Shown: piece by piece, positions 27,209 to 36,371 of the stretch
How the letters are laid out: the number at the start of each line of letters is the position of its first letter
Position numbering within the stretch: the first letter of the stretch is position 1
NCBI GenBank assembly: GCA_030622545.1
Contig: JAUXGA010000010.1
Coordinates: 1 to 64,000 of the forward strand
Direction of reading: 5' to 3'
Origin: a bacterium
Lineage (GTDB): Bacteria > Electryoneota > RPQS01 > DYHQ01
Length of the DNA stretch: 64,000 bases
Position numbers and translations under genes: made by a program
Notes under the pieces: generated by a model
What the model was told of the DNA's origin: nothing
The model's input: the letters and a program-made list of their open reading frames with translations, nothing else
The model's database searches: none

Positions 27209-28729
27209 TTACCGAAAGGGTTTCATCTGGTCAAGCCTTTGCTGCATCTCCGGGGAAATCGCAATATTTCGTTTTAAATATCCCTCCCAGCCGAGAGGCT
27301 CCCGAAAATCGAGGTTGACTGCCCGCCAGTCAACGACATTCGATGAAACCTCAATCTTGTCCAGTTCACCTTGTCCCAGCCAAAAGGGATCCGACGAAAC
27401 GGCCGCACCTTGAATCATTCGGATGCGTGCCGGATCATAGCCCATGAACCAAGCTAAAACAGTATCCAACGCAACAGCATCAAGGCTGGCCGCAATCACT
27501 CCCGCCGGACGCGTTGTCGGCTTCACGGGTCCGTTCCCTTCACCGGCAATTATTCCATCAACAAGGGATAAATACGAACGGCGAGTTTGAACGAATTTTC
27601 CACCGGGGCAACCGTAAAACAAAACACGATTCAAATCCACCAAAGTACGCCACAGCGTATCGTTTCCATACCACCCACCGTCAATAACCGTTTTATCTCG
27701 ACGACCCATGACGCGCGCGGCGGCATGACGAAGATAAGCTCCCGCGCGTATAACGGTTGTGCCCAGAGGGTATCCCGCGATCCGCCGGACGATCGTATGA
27801 CGCTTGCGCAAAATTACACCCGGATCAAAAGGATATTCATCTCCTTCAGGTGGGGCACCACTGCGGTGGTGAGGCATCCAGCGACGGTAATGCGTGATTC
27901 CCATCAGGTTCTTCAGCGAAAGGGTCACACCTGCCTTAATATGCGTCTTCAGTTTCGGAACATTGATGAAAAGATCCGAATTTAAAATCGTGTTCGGGAC
28001 GCAATATTCATGGCAATCTTTGAAGTGATGGCGCTGAGGTTCATTGCGCTCTTCGGTATGATCAGCCAATGTAAAGTATTTCTGCGGTGAGGTGTCCAAG
28101 GAAGCCAATGCACTTCGAGATTCAAAATCAAACACACTATTGCCTAAAGGATCGCCGGGAAGCTCTTGGCGTTCATTGGTCCAGCGCGCGAAAATTTCCT
28201 CGCGCAGGTCAAGGAGACTGATGGGGACTCCTCGCGCCATAAGCTGCTCCACCATCGCCTGAATGCCCGCGCCCTTCGTCACAGCATCAAAATCCGCATG
28301 AACGAGCGGCGCATCACAGATAATGATCTTTCCCTGAGAACCCACAGCGCGGTATGCGTAGTCAACCAGAGGCCGCAGCACAGACCCATGCGTGACCATG
28401 TCCAAAATCCGTTCCCCGCCCAGAGCGATCCACCCCTGCTTCACATCCACGAGGTTTGGCTTCAGGATAACGGTTCCTCCGGAAGAAACCAAATCGCTCA
28501 AGGGATTCCATGAAACGGTTCCCTGATGTTCCCTATCCAAACCAAGTCTCTCTAAAACCCAGCGCACGGCCTCATAAACCGGATTGGGCTTCGCATGAAT
28601 ATGATCATTCGAAGGGTTCTCCGGAAAAGGAACCGATGGATCAAAAGGAGAAGCTTCCGGATAACGAACAAGGTTCGGTTCGTAAAACAGCGCAACCTTC
28701 GAGTTCTTATCGGGAGATGGCGCGTTCAT
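27209..28729 (-). CDS. DUF362 protein, possibly frameshifted at its end
   Basis: 506 aa. It belongs to the DUF362 family (ILKPNLV near residue 95, IIICDAPL near 155, VPKLKTH near 265, and LSLKNLMG after it), proteins of unsettled function sometimes fused to ferredoxins; this one has no Fe-S motif. It overlaps the CapK-like gene upstream by ATGA, so it may belong to the same surface-polymer operon. The stop follows MKPFR at once. A one-base shift would instead read MKPFGKAAEIETFL and end in SAKKK at about 27165, which looks like a natural terminus. The true end may therefore be longer. Confidence 0.8.
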   Translation of the reverse strand: MNAPSPDKNSKVALFYEPNLVRYPEASPFDPSVPFPENPSNDHIHAKPNPVYEAVRWVLERLGLDREHQGTVSWNPLSDLVSSGGTVILKPNLVDVKQGWIALGGERILDMVTHGSVLRPLVDYAYRAVGSQGKIIICDAPLVHADFDAVTKGAGIQAMVEQLMARGVPISLLDLREEIFARWTNERQELPGDPLGNSVFDFESRSALASLDTSPQKYFTLADHTEERNEPQRHHFKDCHEYCVPNTILNSDLFINVPKLKTHIKAGVTLSLKNLMGITHYRRWMPHHRSGAPPEGDEYPFDPGVILRKRHTIVRRIAGYPLGTTVIRAGAYLRHAAARVMGRRDKTVIDGGWYGNDTLWRTLVDLNRVLFYGCPGGKFVQTRRSYLSLVDGIIAGEGNGPVKPTTRPAGVIAASLDAVALDTVLAWFMGYDPARIRMIQGAAVSSDPFWLGQGELDKIEVSSNVVDWRAVNLDFREPLGWEGYLKRNIAISPEMQQRLDQMKPFR

Positions 28730-30078
28730 TGAGTTGAAACATTGCAGATAATAAATTTCCTCTTTCCCATAGGGCCTGCGGGAATCTCAGCAACAAGTTC
28801 CAAGCGCACTCGGCACAGGGGCCCCGCTTGTTCCTGAACGAGTCTTTGGATTTCAACGAGTTCAGCCTTCGGAGGTTCACCATCAGGAACAATTTTCACG
28901 ACGATTTCTTCACGGGTATCCTGCACGACTTGGAACTGTTTCACCCAAGGCGTTTCCCAGAAGATATGGGAAAAGAATTCGCCGTGGATACGCTGTCCAT
29001 TTGAACCAATAAGAAAATCGGAAACGCGCCCCTGTATGGAAGCAATAAGAGGCAAACCTCGACCACAGGAACATGAACTCGCTGAAAATGTGGCGATGTC
29101 TCCAACCTGATACCGAATCAAGGGCATAGCGTAGCTGAAAAGATCTGTCGCGATAACATCTCCCGATTCTCCTGCGGGTAAAGGCTTGCCATACCGACAG
29201 ATTTCGGCAACCGCATTCTCAGCGGCGAAATGCAACCCTTGATGTCGGTCACATTCAAAAGCGCCAATGCCGCCGTCTCGGCAGCCCCATTGGTCAAAAA
29301 CCGGTCCGTGAAGTCCCTTTTCAATCTGCCGCCTTTGCTCTAAAAAGAGAGTCTCAGCCGTCGTGAATATCGCGTGGACCTTCCCATTCCACTGCCGGTC
29401 TGCGGCGTATCGGGCAAGGACGTGAACAGACGAAGCATACCCACGAAGGAAAACCGGTCCGCGAAAGTTCTTCAAACGCGACAGCAGTTGGTTCATCAAT
29501 TCCGGCGTCAAATTGAAAGCCGTATATTCCTCGAAATGATTCAGCTTGCCATAAATCCGGGCTTTGAAACCCGAAAGCTGGCGGGGTCTCAGCGCCGCTC
29601 CTGCCAAAACGAATTGTTTCATCCCCGGACGCCAGCCGGCTGCTCCCCACCAGCGATACATATCCGCCCAACCAATCGAATGACGCATGCGATCCATCTG
29701 AATGAAAACCGGATGGCCGGTAGTGCCCGCCGACCGATGGGGACGCGGCTGAAATTGCGCGGCATTGTCCGCCTGCAACCTCTTCCTTTCCCGGCGAATG
29801 ATATCTTTTGTCAGCAGAGGAAGTGGCGCTAAATCAGAAAGCGCCTGCACTTTTTCAGGATTGAATCCGCACTGCGCAAATAAATCCTTATAGTAAGAAA
29901 CATGTTTTCCGGCATGGATAAGTAAGCGGCGAAGTCTTTGAAGCTGAATCTCCTCCAGTTCTTCACGCGGTTTCCACTGACTCTCATTCAGTTCACGGAA
30001 AACCTTGATGCTGTCCGTGCGACGCACAAGGTCAACAAGGGGAAGGGCAAAATGCCTAAAGAGAAATGTACTACTCAC
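28726..30078 (-). CDS. CapK/PaaK-like AMP-binding adenylate-forming protein
   Basis: 450 aa, starting at a GTG. It resembles the phenylacetate-CoA ligase/CapK branch of adenylate-forming enzymes: an N-terminal helical part (LRRLLIHAGKHVSYYKDLF), the nucleotide loop RSAGTTGHP at about 116, a D-x-W-G-C-R-D-G segment at about 265, and the hinge region SDFLIGSNG near 365. The CapK branch occurs in capsule clusters, and here it is coupled by ATGA to DUF362 next to GT4 and algD-type genes, so activation of an acyl group for a surface polymer is a fair guess. The substrate is unknown. Bases 30079-30312 upstream are AT-rich and hold no gene, probably the operon's promoter. Confidence 0.8.
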   Translation of the reverse strand: MSSTFLFRHFALPLVDLVRRTDSIKVFRELNESQWKPREELEEIQLQRLRRLLIHAGKHVSYYKDLFAQCGFNPEKVQALSDLAPLPLLTKDIIRRERKRLQADNAAQFQPRPHRSAGTTGHPVFIQMDRMRHSIGWADMYRWWGAAGWRPGMKQFVLAGAALRPRQLSGFKARIYGKLNHFEEYTAFNLTPELMNQLLSRLKNFRGPVFLRGYASSVHVLARYAADRQWNGKVHAIFTTAETLFLEQRRQIEKGLHGPVFDQWGCRDGGIGAFECDRHQGLHFAAENAVAEICRYGKPLPAGESGDVIATDLFSYAMPLIRYQVGDIATFSASSCSCGRGLPLIASIQGRVSDFLIGSNGQRIHGEFFSHIFWETPWVKQFQVVQDTREEIVVKIVPDGEPPKAELVEIQRLVQEQAGPLCRVRLELVAEIPAGPMGKRKFIICNVSTQ

Positions 30079-30312
30079 TTAACTAAATAACCTTGGTCGT
30101 CATGTTAAAGCGGTTGCGTAAAAAGCGATCCAAATTCTGTCTAAATAAATCTGTAAAACAAAATACGATTTTTCTGACTGAAAATCAAGCATTTGAAATC
30201 CATAGTGTTCAATACACAAACACCTTCTTAATTGTCTATAAGATCAGTAACCGAGCGATTGTGGGGAATGGGATCATACTCAGAGCAATCTTGACAGTGG
30301 AGACCCTTTTCC

Positions 30313-31566
30313 TTATATGGCCAGCACCGCTTCGAGATGCTTGAAGAGGAATTCGTTTTCTTCGATTAGACCGAACGTAATACGGAGGGAATTCGGCAGA
30401 CCGTAACCTCGCATAGGTCTGACGATGACTCCCCGAACTAAAAGGGATTTGAAAATATCGATCGCAGGGCGGTCCAAATGAATCAGCACAAAATTAGTAG
30501 AGGTTGGGGTGTACTCGATGCCGAGCTTGTCGAGTTTTTCGAGCACCATGCGCTTGCTTTCCCGGTTGTGCTCGCGAGTGCGCTTCAAGAATTCTTTATC
30601 ATCAAGTGCATCGTACGCTGCGGCTTGTGCGAGATGACTCGTGTTGAACGCTTCGCGCACGATGTTCATTTCTTCTAACAAATGTTCCGGTGCGATTCCG
30701 TATCCGATGCGCAGTCCTGCGATGCCGTACGCTTTGGAAAACGTGCGCAAAACAACCACGTTGCGCTCTTCGCGCACATAGCGCAGCGTGTCAGGTCGTT
30801 CGTTCTCCTCTAAAAATTCGCAATACGCTTCGTCCAGAACGGTGATAACGTGATCCGGAAGTTTTTCGATAAAGCGCGCGATTTCCTTATCTGAAACGCA
30901 GGTGCCGGTGGGGTTGTTCGGATTGGCGATGAATATTAGTTTCGTCTTGTCTGTAATACGCTCATAAATCGCGTCGAGGTCAAATGTCCAGTTCTTCATT
31001 GGAGCCAGCACAGGCACACCGCCCATCCAGCGAACGGAGATGACATATTTAAAAAATGCCTGTTCGGATGTAATCGCTTCATCCCCGGGATCCAGAAACG
31101 CTTCACAAAGAATTTCGACGATTTCCGTCGAACCGTTTCCTAAGATGACGTTTGACATATTGACATCATGGTGATCGCCGAGCTTTCGGCGGAGCTCAAA
31201 ACCTCCGGCATCCGGGTAGCGGTGCAGTTGATTGAGTTCACGTTTGACGGCTTCCATCGCCAACGGTGACGGCCCCAGAGGATTTTCATTCGACGCGAGT
31301 TTAACAACGTGGTCAAGCCCATACCTCCGTTGAACCTCGGAAATCGGACGCCCGGGTTCATACGGGCGAATATCTTTCAGAGCCATTCGCCGGGAATATC
31401 CCAGTCTTGGAAAGATGAGCTTTTTTTTGCTTGGCGATTTCGCTTCGTCGATGACCTTGCGCTGCATAGTTTCGATATCAGTAAGTTTTCTTTTTCGTTT
31501 CTTCCCTTTCACTGACGGAACGCGCGGGCGCTCCGTTTCGATGGGTTCAGAGGTTTTGTTCTTCAT
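30313..31566 (-). CDS. hisC: Histidinol-phosphate aminotransferase with a basic N-terminal extension
   Basis: 417 aa; typical HisC is 350-370. A fold-type I PLP enzyme converting imidazole acetol-phosphate and glutamate to histidinol-phosphate. Seen: LASNENPLGPSP, YPDAGGFELR, GNGSTEIVE, ANPNNPTGT, DEAYCEF, and the PLP lysine in RTFSKAYGIAGLRIGY. The first 60 residues are Lys/Arg/Pro-rich (KGKKRKRKL) and absent from ordinary HisC. A strong AAGGAGG three bases before the first ATG argues that this extension is really made, although MALKDIRPYEPGRP at residue 61 looks like the usual start. No other his gene is nearby; a role as aromatic aminotransferase is possible. Confidence 0.9.
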   Translation of the reverse strand: MKNKTSEPIETERPRVPSVKGKKRKRKLTDIETMQRKVIDEAKSPSKKKLIFPRLGYSRRMALKDIRPYEPGRPISEVQRRYGLDHVVKLASNENPLGPSPLAMEAVKRELNQLHRYPDAGGFELRRKLGDHHDVNMSNVILGNGSTEIVEILCEAFLDPGDEAITSEQAFFKYVISVRWMGGVPVLAPMKNWTFDLDAIYERITDKTKLIFIANPNNPTGTCVSDKEIARFIEKLPDHVITVLDEAYCEFLEENERPDTLRYVREERNVVVLRTFSKAYGIAGLRIGYGIAPEHLLEEMNIVREAFNTSHLAQAAAYDALDDKEFLKRTREHNRESKRMVLEKLDKLGIEYTPTSTNFVLIHLDRPAIDIFKSLLVRGVIVRPMRGYGLPNSLRITFGLIEENEFLFKHLEAVLAI

Positions 31567-31609
31567 GTTCCTCCTTTTTCAAAAGCAGAGATTCGGAGCA
31601 TCCCTTGGG

Positions 31610-32419
31610 CTACGTCCGTAGAAGATTCGCAATTTGTAAGCTGAGCCACACGTCATCTTCCGCAGCAAAACGTGATGGCAAGGCAATCGGACACGGAGCG
31701 CCCAAAACCACTCCCGCCGATGCGCCATGCCCAGAAAGATGCAGTGCATCCACCAGCGAACAGTACGTATTGAGATTCGGAAGAATCAACAAATCCGCGC
31801 GGCCTTCGATGCTGGTTTCAACACCTTTGTCTCGAGCCGCTTCCGGAGAAATAGCCATATCAAATCCCAACGGCCCGTCTATAATCGCTTCACCGAGTTG
31901 CCCTCGTCGACTCATCTGCGCAATCGCACCTTCCCAGACGGTCGAAGGAATTCCCGGAGAAATCGTTTCGACGCACGAAACCAACGCAACTCGCACAACG
32001 GAATTCTGTAGAGTCTCCAGAGCGTGTATCAGTATGCGCAGTACCGGTAAAACCTCCGATATACTGTCCCACTTCGAGAAGGGAGCGATGCCTGTCCAAA
32101 GGATTCTATCATACGTATCCAGTTCGAAGCCCTGCAAGACAACAAGAGGTTTCGCTTCGGGTGCGACGTGTTCCTCGAGTTGACGTATCGCATCGAGAAA
32201 AGGAAAGCCGTCAAAGAGCAGCAAAGATGTCTTTCCCTCTGTGACACTCTTCATGGCTGCGCTTGCGGCATCGTCTAAACTTCCTCTAAATTGTTGGACA
32301 GCACCGCCTTCTTGGCGCCAGCGTTCGGCGATAGACTGCATTCGCGTGTTTTCCCCCGCCAAACCCAAACGCGCGCCGGAGATACCCGGCTTCTTCTGAA
32401 GCAACTGAGCGAACGTCAT
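31610..32419 (-). CDS. Divergent phosphate acetyl/butyryltransferase paralogue
   Basis: 269 aa. The C-terminal half keeps the phosphotransacylase look: LGEAIIDGPLGFDMAISPEAA, LPNLNTYCSLVDAL, GAPCPIALPSR. The N-terminal half is shorter than in the adjacent 312-aa enzyme and poorly conserved. The start overlaps that gene's stop as ATGA. It may be a second acyl-specific enzyme, a regulatory partner or a degenerating copy; sequence alone does not tell. Confidence 0.65.
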   Translation of the reverse strand: MTFAQLLQKKPGISGARLGLAGENTRMQSIAERWRQEGGAVQQFRGSLDDAASAAMKSVTEGKTSLLLFDGFPFLDAIRQLEEHVAPEAKPLVVLQGFELDTYDRILWTGIAPFSKWDSISEVLPVLRILIHALETLQNSVVRVALVSCVETISPGIPSTVWEGAIAQMSRRGQLGEAIIDGPLGFDMAISPEAARDKGVETSIEGRADLLILPNLNTYCSLVDALHLSGHGASAGVVLGAPCPIALPSRFAAEDDVWLSLQIANLLRT

Positions 32420-33354
32420 GGCATCCCCCCTGCGAAAAGCGAAGCTAACGCAAGCGATGCCAATTTATTTCGCGCCGGGTCACTGCGCGAAACCAGTGAA
32501 AGCGGCACCTTCGCGCCCGCAATGACTCCCATGAAAACAGCGCCGCGCAAATTGATCAATCCCTTCGCCGTGATGTTGCACTCTTCGATACCGTTCGACA
32601 CCAGAACATCCGGCTGTCCGGCGACGTCACTTTCGCAGAGCGCATCCGGAGCAAGCCCCCGCACTGCCGTACCGAACGTCATCGGGCCTTCGATGAATTT
32701 TACGATGCCGCGCGAGCGCGCTGCTTGAGCGACCGCCGCTGCTTCCATCGTATCGGGAAAAGCCGGAGATGCTTCGTCTAAAACTCCCAAGAGCGCCATG
32801 CGCGGCTCTTCGATTCCGAGAATATGACATACCCCAGCAGCATTTTGAATAATCGCCAACTTCTGTTCAAAATCCGGAGCAACCAAAACACCGCCATCGG
32901 TAATCGTCAACAACCGTTCACAGCCCGGGACATCCTGAACGGCGCAATGCGAGAGCGTTTGCCCCAGACGAAGCCCGCCTGAAGGCGCCAAAACAGCCTT
33001 CAGTAAAACCGGCGTTGACAGCTTGCCTTTCATCAGAACCTGAGCCGTGCCTTCCGCGCAGGCACGCACGGCGGCGGCAGCGGTTTCTTTGCCACTCGTC
33101 GTGTTTACGATTTGGAACTTGTTTTCCTCGAGTTCCAACTCCTGCATCACCCGCCGGATTTTGTCGCTATCTCCGACCAGCAAGGCATCGACAATCCCCT
33201 CGCGATTGGCATCATTGACGGCTTTTAAAACATCGGCATCTTCCGCACCCGCGACCGCGACGACAGGTTTTCGTTTAGCGGCTCGCTTGCGGGCGGTGTC
33301 GAGCACCATTTCCGCGGATGTCAGCACGCCGTTTGTCTGTAAATGTTTCTTCAT
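32416..33354 (-). CDS. ptb: Phosphate butyryltransferase
   Basis: 312 aa, normal length. It moves an acyl group between CoA and phosphate. Visible: LMKGKLSTPVLLKAVL, LSHCAVQDVPG, the TDGGVLVAPD segment, VKFIEGPMTFGTAVRG, AGQPDVLVSNGIEECN and MGVIAGAKVPLSLVSRSD, all characteristic of Ptb-type phosphotransacylases. Together with the butyrate kinase 64 bases upstream it makes a butyryl- or branched acyl-CoA to acid route that yields ATP. A palindrome (33381-33400) lies between the two genes. Confidence 0.85.
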   Translation of the reverse strand: MKKHLQTNGVLTSAEMVLDTARKRAAKRKPVVAVAGAEDADVLKAVNDANREGIVDALLVGDSDKIRRVMQELELEENKFQIVNTTSGKETAAAAVRACAEGTAQVLMKGKLSTPVLLKAVLAPSGGLRLGQTLSHCAVQDVPGCERLLTITDGGVLVAPDFEQKLAIIQNAAGVCHILGIEEPRMALLGVLDEASPAFPDTMEAAAVAQAARSRGIVKFIEGPMTFGTAVRGLAPDALCESDVAGQPDVLVSNGIEECNITAKGLINLRGAVFMGVIAGAKVPLSLVSRSDPARNKLASLALASLFAGGMP

Positions 33355-33380
33355 TATAATTTATTTGCGGCGAGTTGTAG

Positions 33381-33400
33381 GGACAAGACCTGTCTTGTCC
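33381..33400. repeat. Palindrome between buk and ptb
   Basis: 8-bp perfect stem, loop CCTG, 19 bases after the buk stop. Same design as the one at 51866-51885, which has the same loop, and both follow TGTAG. Confidence 0.8.
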
Positions 33401-33418
33401 GCAAATCCATCACGAGGT

Positions 33419-34477
33419 TTAATATTCCTTCACCTTTTCCTTGCCGTTCAATACTCGAAATGCTCCCGCCGCCAGCGCTTCCATCTCTCGCTCACCGGGG
33501 AAGACAAAGGTTCTCCCCAGCCAGCGAACATAGAAACGCAGCACTCTGCGGAATTGATGCGAATGAACGAGGCCACCGGTCAAAATCACCGCGTCAACTT
33601 TCCCTTTGAAAACCGCGGCGCACGCTCCGATTTCTTTCGCGATCTGATAAATCATCGCGGCACGAACGAGTCGCGCATTCTCATCGCCTTCGTCAATCAT
33701 CTCTTCGACTCGCACCAGCGAATTCGTGTCGAGGTATCCGGCGAAACCGCTCTCGTGTGTGAGTAAGTGCACGAGTTGTTCCTTTGAATAATCTCCGGAC
33801 GTCGCCATATCAACCAGCGGCCCAATCGGAACCGCGCCGGCTCGCGTCGGGGAAAAAGGTCCCATGCCCAAGAGCGCGTCATTGACATCGACGATTTTCC
33901 CTCCCGCAACGCATGCGACGGAAATTCCACCGCCGAGGTGCGCCACAATAAACCGGGTGCGCCTTAAAGGTTTGCCGACTTTTGTAGCAGCAAGATGCGC
34001 GCACGAACGAATATTCAAAGCGTGAGAACGACAACGCCTTGTAATTCCCGGCACGCCGGAAACACGCGCAAGCTCCGTGAAGTTATCCACCGTAACCGGG
34101 TCCACGACATACGCTGGAACGCTCCATTTCTGCGCAAAGATTTTTGCCAGAGGAGCTCCCAAGTTCGACGCATGAGCCGACCAACTCTCCGATAAAAGTT
34201 CGTCAATCATCTGGTCATTGGCTTCATACGTGCCGCCTTCGAGTGGCCTGAGCGGCCCTCCGCGCCCAACGACCGCCGCAGGCTTCCACTGGGTCAATTT
34301 ATCACCGAGCAAAACGGTGATTTCCTCAGCGCGCTTATCCAAAACATCCCTCGGATGCGCGCCGATTCCCTGCGGGTGTTCGACCGTATGCTCCCAGCGA
34401 CTCTTCTTCGGTCCGAAAAAGGCAAGCTTCGTGGACGTGGAGCCGGGATTAATGACAAAGACAAGCGAAGAAACCAT
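33419..34477 (-). CDS. buk: Butyrate kinase
   Basis: 352 aa from the ATG at 34477, chosen because AAGGAA precedes it and MVSSLVFVINPGSTSTK is the family N-terminus; an upstream TTG adds ten residues without support. An acetate/sugar-kinase fold enzyme making ATP from butyryl-phosphate. Marks: INPGSTSTK phosphate loop, VGRGG, FIVAHLGGGISV, DVNDALLGMGPFSPTRAG, and VILTGGLVHS. It forms an operon with ptb and its paralogue and could serve amino acid fermentation or branched-chain acyl-CoA turnover. Confidence 0.9.
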   Translation of the reverse strand: MVSSLVFVINPGSTSTKLAFFGPKKSRWEHTVEHPQGIGAHPRDVLDKRAEEITVLLGDKLTQWKPAAVVGRGGPLRPLEGGTYEANDQMIDELLSESWSAHASNLGAPLAKIFAQKWSVPAYVVDPVTVDNFTELARVSGVPGITRRCRSHALNIRSCAHLAATKVGKPLRRTRFIVAHLGGGISVACVAGGKIVDVNDALLGMGPFSPTRAGAVPIGPLVDMATSGDYSKEQLVHLLTHESGFAGYLDTNSLVRVEEMIDEGDENARLVRAAMIYQIAKEIGACAAVFKGKVDAVILTGGLVHSHQFRRVLRFYVRWLGRTFVFPGEREMEALAAGAFRVLNGKEKVKEY

Positions 34478-34493
34478 ACTGTTCTTCCTTTGT

Positions 34494-36371
34494 TTATTCG
34501 AAGACAATCGCTCTCATATTCACGTCGAAAGCCGGTAGCAGAATCTTCCGAAAATCGCTCCACCCTTCAGCGGGAATCGTGTGCGTATTCAGATGAACGC
34601 GGCATTGCGTCGTCACCGCTCCGTTTTCAGTCGAAACGCTCTGCGCGAAACTACCGTAACTATTTTGAACATCGGCGTTACCCGGCGCATGAACGACGTT
34701 CCATTCATCGGGATATTCCGCACGCACCTCAAATCGCCACTCGCCAATCGCTTTCAAGAAAAGCGGTACGTTTCGCTCGCGTTCAGCAAGGTTGAAATCT
34801 TTCGGAAGAAACGCTTTGCCCAGAGCATCGCCAGCCGGCAACGCAAGCGTTCGCAGAGCTGTGACAGAATCGCGGACATCCGGCAAATTCAAATCGAATG
34901 CCAACTCGCTTTCGAAGCCCGACAGCATGCGTACGCGAACGTTTTCGACCTTCACATCCGGCCAGTAATCCTTCATCAGACCCGCGAGGAATTTCGGTAA
35001 ATCTCCGCTTCTCATTTTCCCATAGTAGTTGAGCGCTCCCGAAAAACGCCAGACGCCTTCGCCGCAAGCGCTGTCGCCCTCACCGAGTTTCCACGTCACA
35101 AAAAGTTCGGAGAGCGTCGGCTGCTGCATCCACGGCAACGGTTCGAGATTATATATCATCCCTTCTTTCAACCGGATAAAATATCCATCACTCGTTCCCT
35201 GCCGCAAGCAGGTACCGACTGGTTTGGTGACATCGAGATACCGTTCTCCGCCATCAGTACCAACCACCACCCACGCTTTCGCGAAATGCTGAAGACTCGG
35301 TACATCCACCGGATTCGGAAAGACCAGCGCGATTTCCGCGTCGAGTCCCGCTTCTCTCGCTAACGCCACATAGAGCGCAGATAAGTCGAGCGAATGCCCG
35401 TAGCCGCTTTCAAAAACCCGCGCCGCAGGGCGCACGGTGCGATAAAACAGCGGATAGTCGTATTCGATATGATTGAAACGTTCATGCAGGTAATTCTGCA
35501 ATGCCTGAGCGCGGCTCTCCGCGCTGAGTTTACCTGCTAATTCCTCTTCGACCATACTCCGCATTTGCGGCGTCAATTCACTCCCGTAGGCGATAGATAG
35601 AACCAAAGGCTGCAGAATTGCGTTCCAGTTTACCGCATTGGAAAAACTTACGCGCGGGCGAAAACGAAATGCGAACGGTTCGGCATCCGGATGCCACGCG
35701 CGGGGCAATTTATTCATGCGCCAGAAATAATGGTCATTTCCATTCGCCGAACTCTTCTGAGCTGCAGGCGCGCCATTCGCTTCTTTAATCTGCAGCGATG
35801 TCCCTGCTGGAACTTCGATGGTGAGCTCCTGCCGGAGCACCGGATTGCGCCCGCCGAAGAGAATCGTTTGCGCGAAAGTATTGCCAAAGGATTCTTTATC
35901 CGTCAGCGTGTATTCAAGGTAGGTAATCGCTCCGGGTTCCAAACCCAACAGCGTCACCACCATATCCTGAAAAGCGACATAATCCGGCGCAGCGCCGACC
36001 TCTGATGGTGTGACGCGGTTGAAGCCGTTCGGAGTCGTGTCCACGATTTTGCCGCCCGGCATGTATGTGCGGCTGATCGAAACTGTTAAATCTTGACGAA
36101 CCGAATCGTAATGAATCATCGGATCACCGTAATGATCACACGCCCAGTAGTTGCTCAGAAACCGCACAATTTGCGTGTGCACTTCGCACCGGCCATCCGG
36201 CAGCAGCTTATAGCTGTCGCTCCGGTACATATCGACGACATCTTTATCGGTGTAACTTTCGGCTTCCGCGCGAGTAGCAAGAATATCATCAATCTCAGCC
36301 GCCTGAGCGATAACCGTGAAGCCCCATAGAACAGACAGCAAAAACGCTGCATATATGAAATGCTTTTTCAT
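34494..36371 (-). CDS. DUF3857/transglutaminase-like protein lacking the catalytic Cys and His
   Basis: 625 aa. Signal peptide at 1-24 (ending AQA). Residues about 50-230 are a DUF3857 beta domain, and about 280-385 are transglutaminase-like, followed by a long beta tail. In active members the Cys sits in YGDCKD and the His in FNH. Here the same places read YGHSLDLSAL (Ser327) and FAKAW (Lys365), while the third residue, Asp380 in YLDVT, is kept. So the fold is present but the active site is lost. It starts with a one-base overlap (TAATG) on the stop of the intact paralogue, implying they are made together, perhaps as an enzyme and a pseudoenzyme partner in the periplasm. Confidence 0.85.
   Translation of the reverse strand: MKKHFIYAAFLLSVLWGFTVIAQAAEIDDILATRAEAESYTDKDVVDMYRSDSYKLLPDGRCEVHTQIVRFLSNYWACDHYGDPMIHYDSVRQDLTVSISRTYMPGGKIVDTTPNGFNRVTPSEVGAAPDYVAFQDMVVTLLGLEPGAITYLEYTLTDKESFGNTFAQTILFGGRNPVLRQELTIEVPAGTSLQIKEANGAPAAQKSSANGNDHYFWRMNKLPRAWHPDAEPFAFRFRPRVSFSNAVNWNAILQPLVLSIAYGSELTPQMRSMVEEELAGKLSAESRAQALQNYLHERFNHIEYDYPLFYRTVRPAARVFESGYGHSLDLSALYVALAREAGLDAEIALVFPNPVDVPSLQHFAKAWVVVGTDGGERYLDVTKPVGTCLRQGTSDGYFIRLKEGMIYNLEPLPWMQQPTLSELFVTWKLGEGDSACGEGVWRFSGALNYYGKMRSGDLPKFLAGLMKDYWPDVKVENVRVRMLSGFESELAFDLNLPDVRDSVTALRTLALPAGDALGKAFLPKDFNLAERERNVPLFLKAIGEWRFEVRAEYPDEWNVVHAPGNADVQNSYGSFAQSVSTENGAVTTQCRVHLNTHTIPAEGWSDFRKILLPAFDVNMRAIVFE

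Noticed and set aside
30079-30312. AT-rich gap searched for a small RNA or riboswitch
   Set aside because: No conserved structure or terminator hairpin could be recognised; it is most likely promoter and leader sequence.
33047-33766. 239-codon plus-strand frame across the ptb/buk junction
   Set aside because: Antisense to two well-recognised enzymes and a palindrome; no plausible product.
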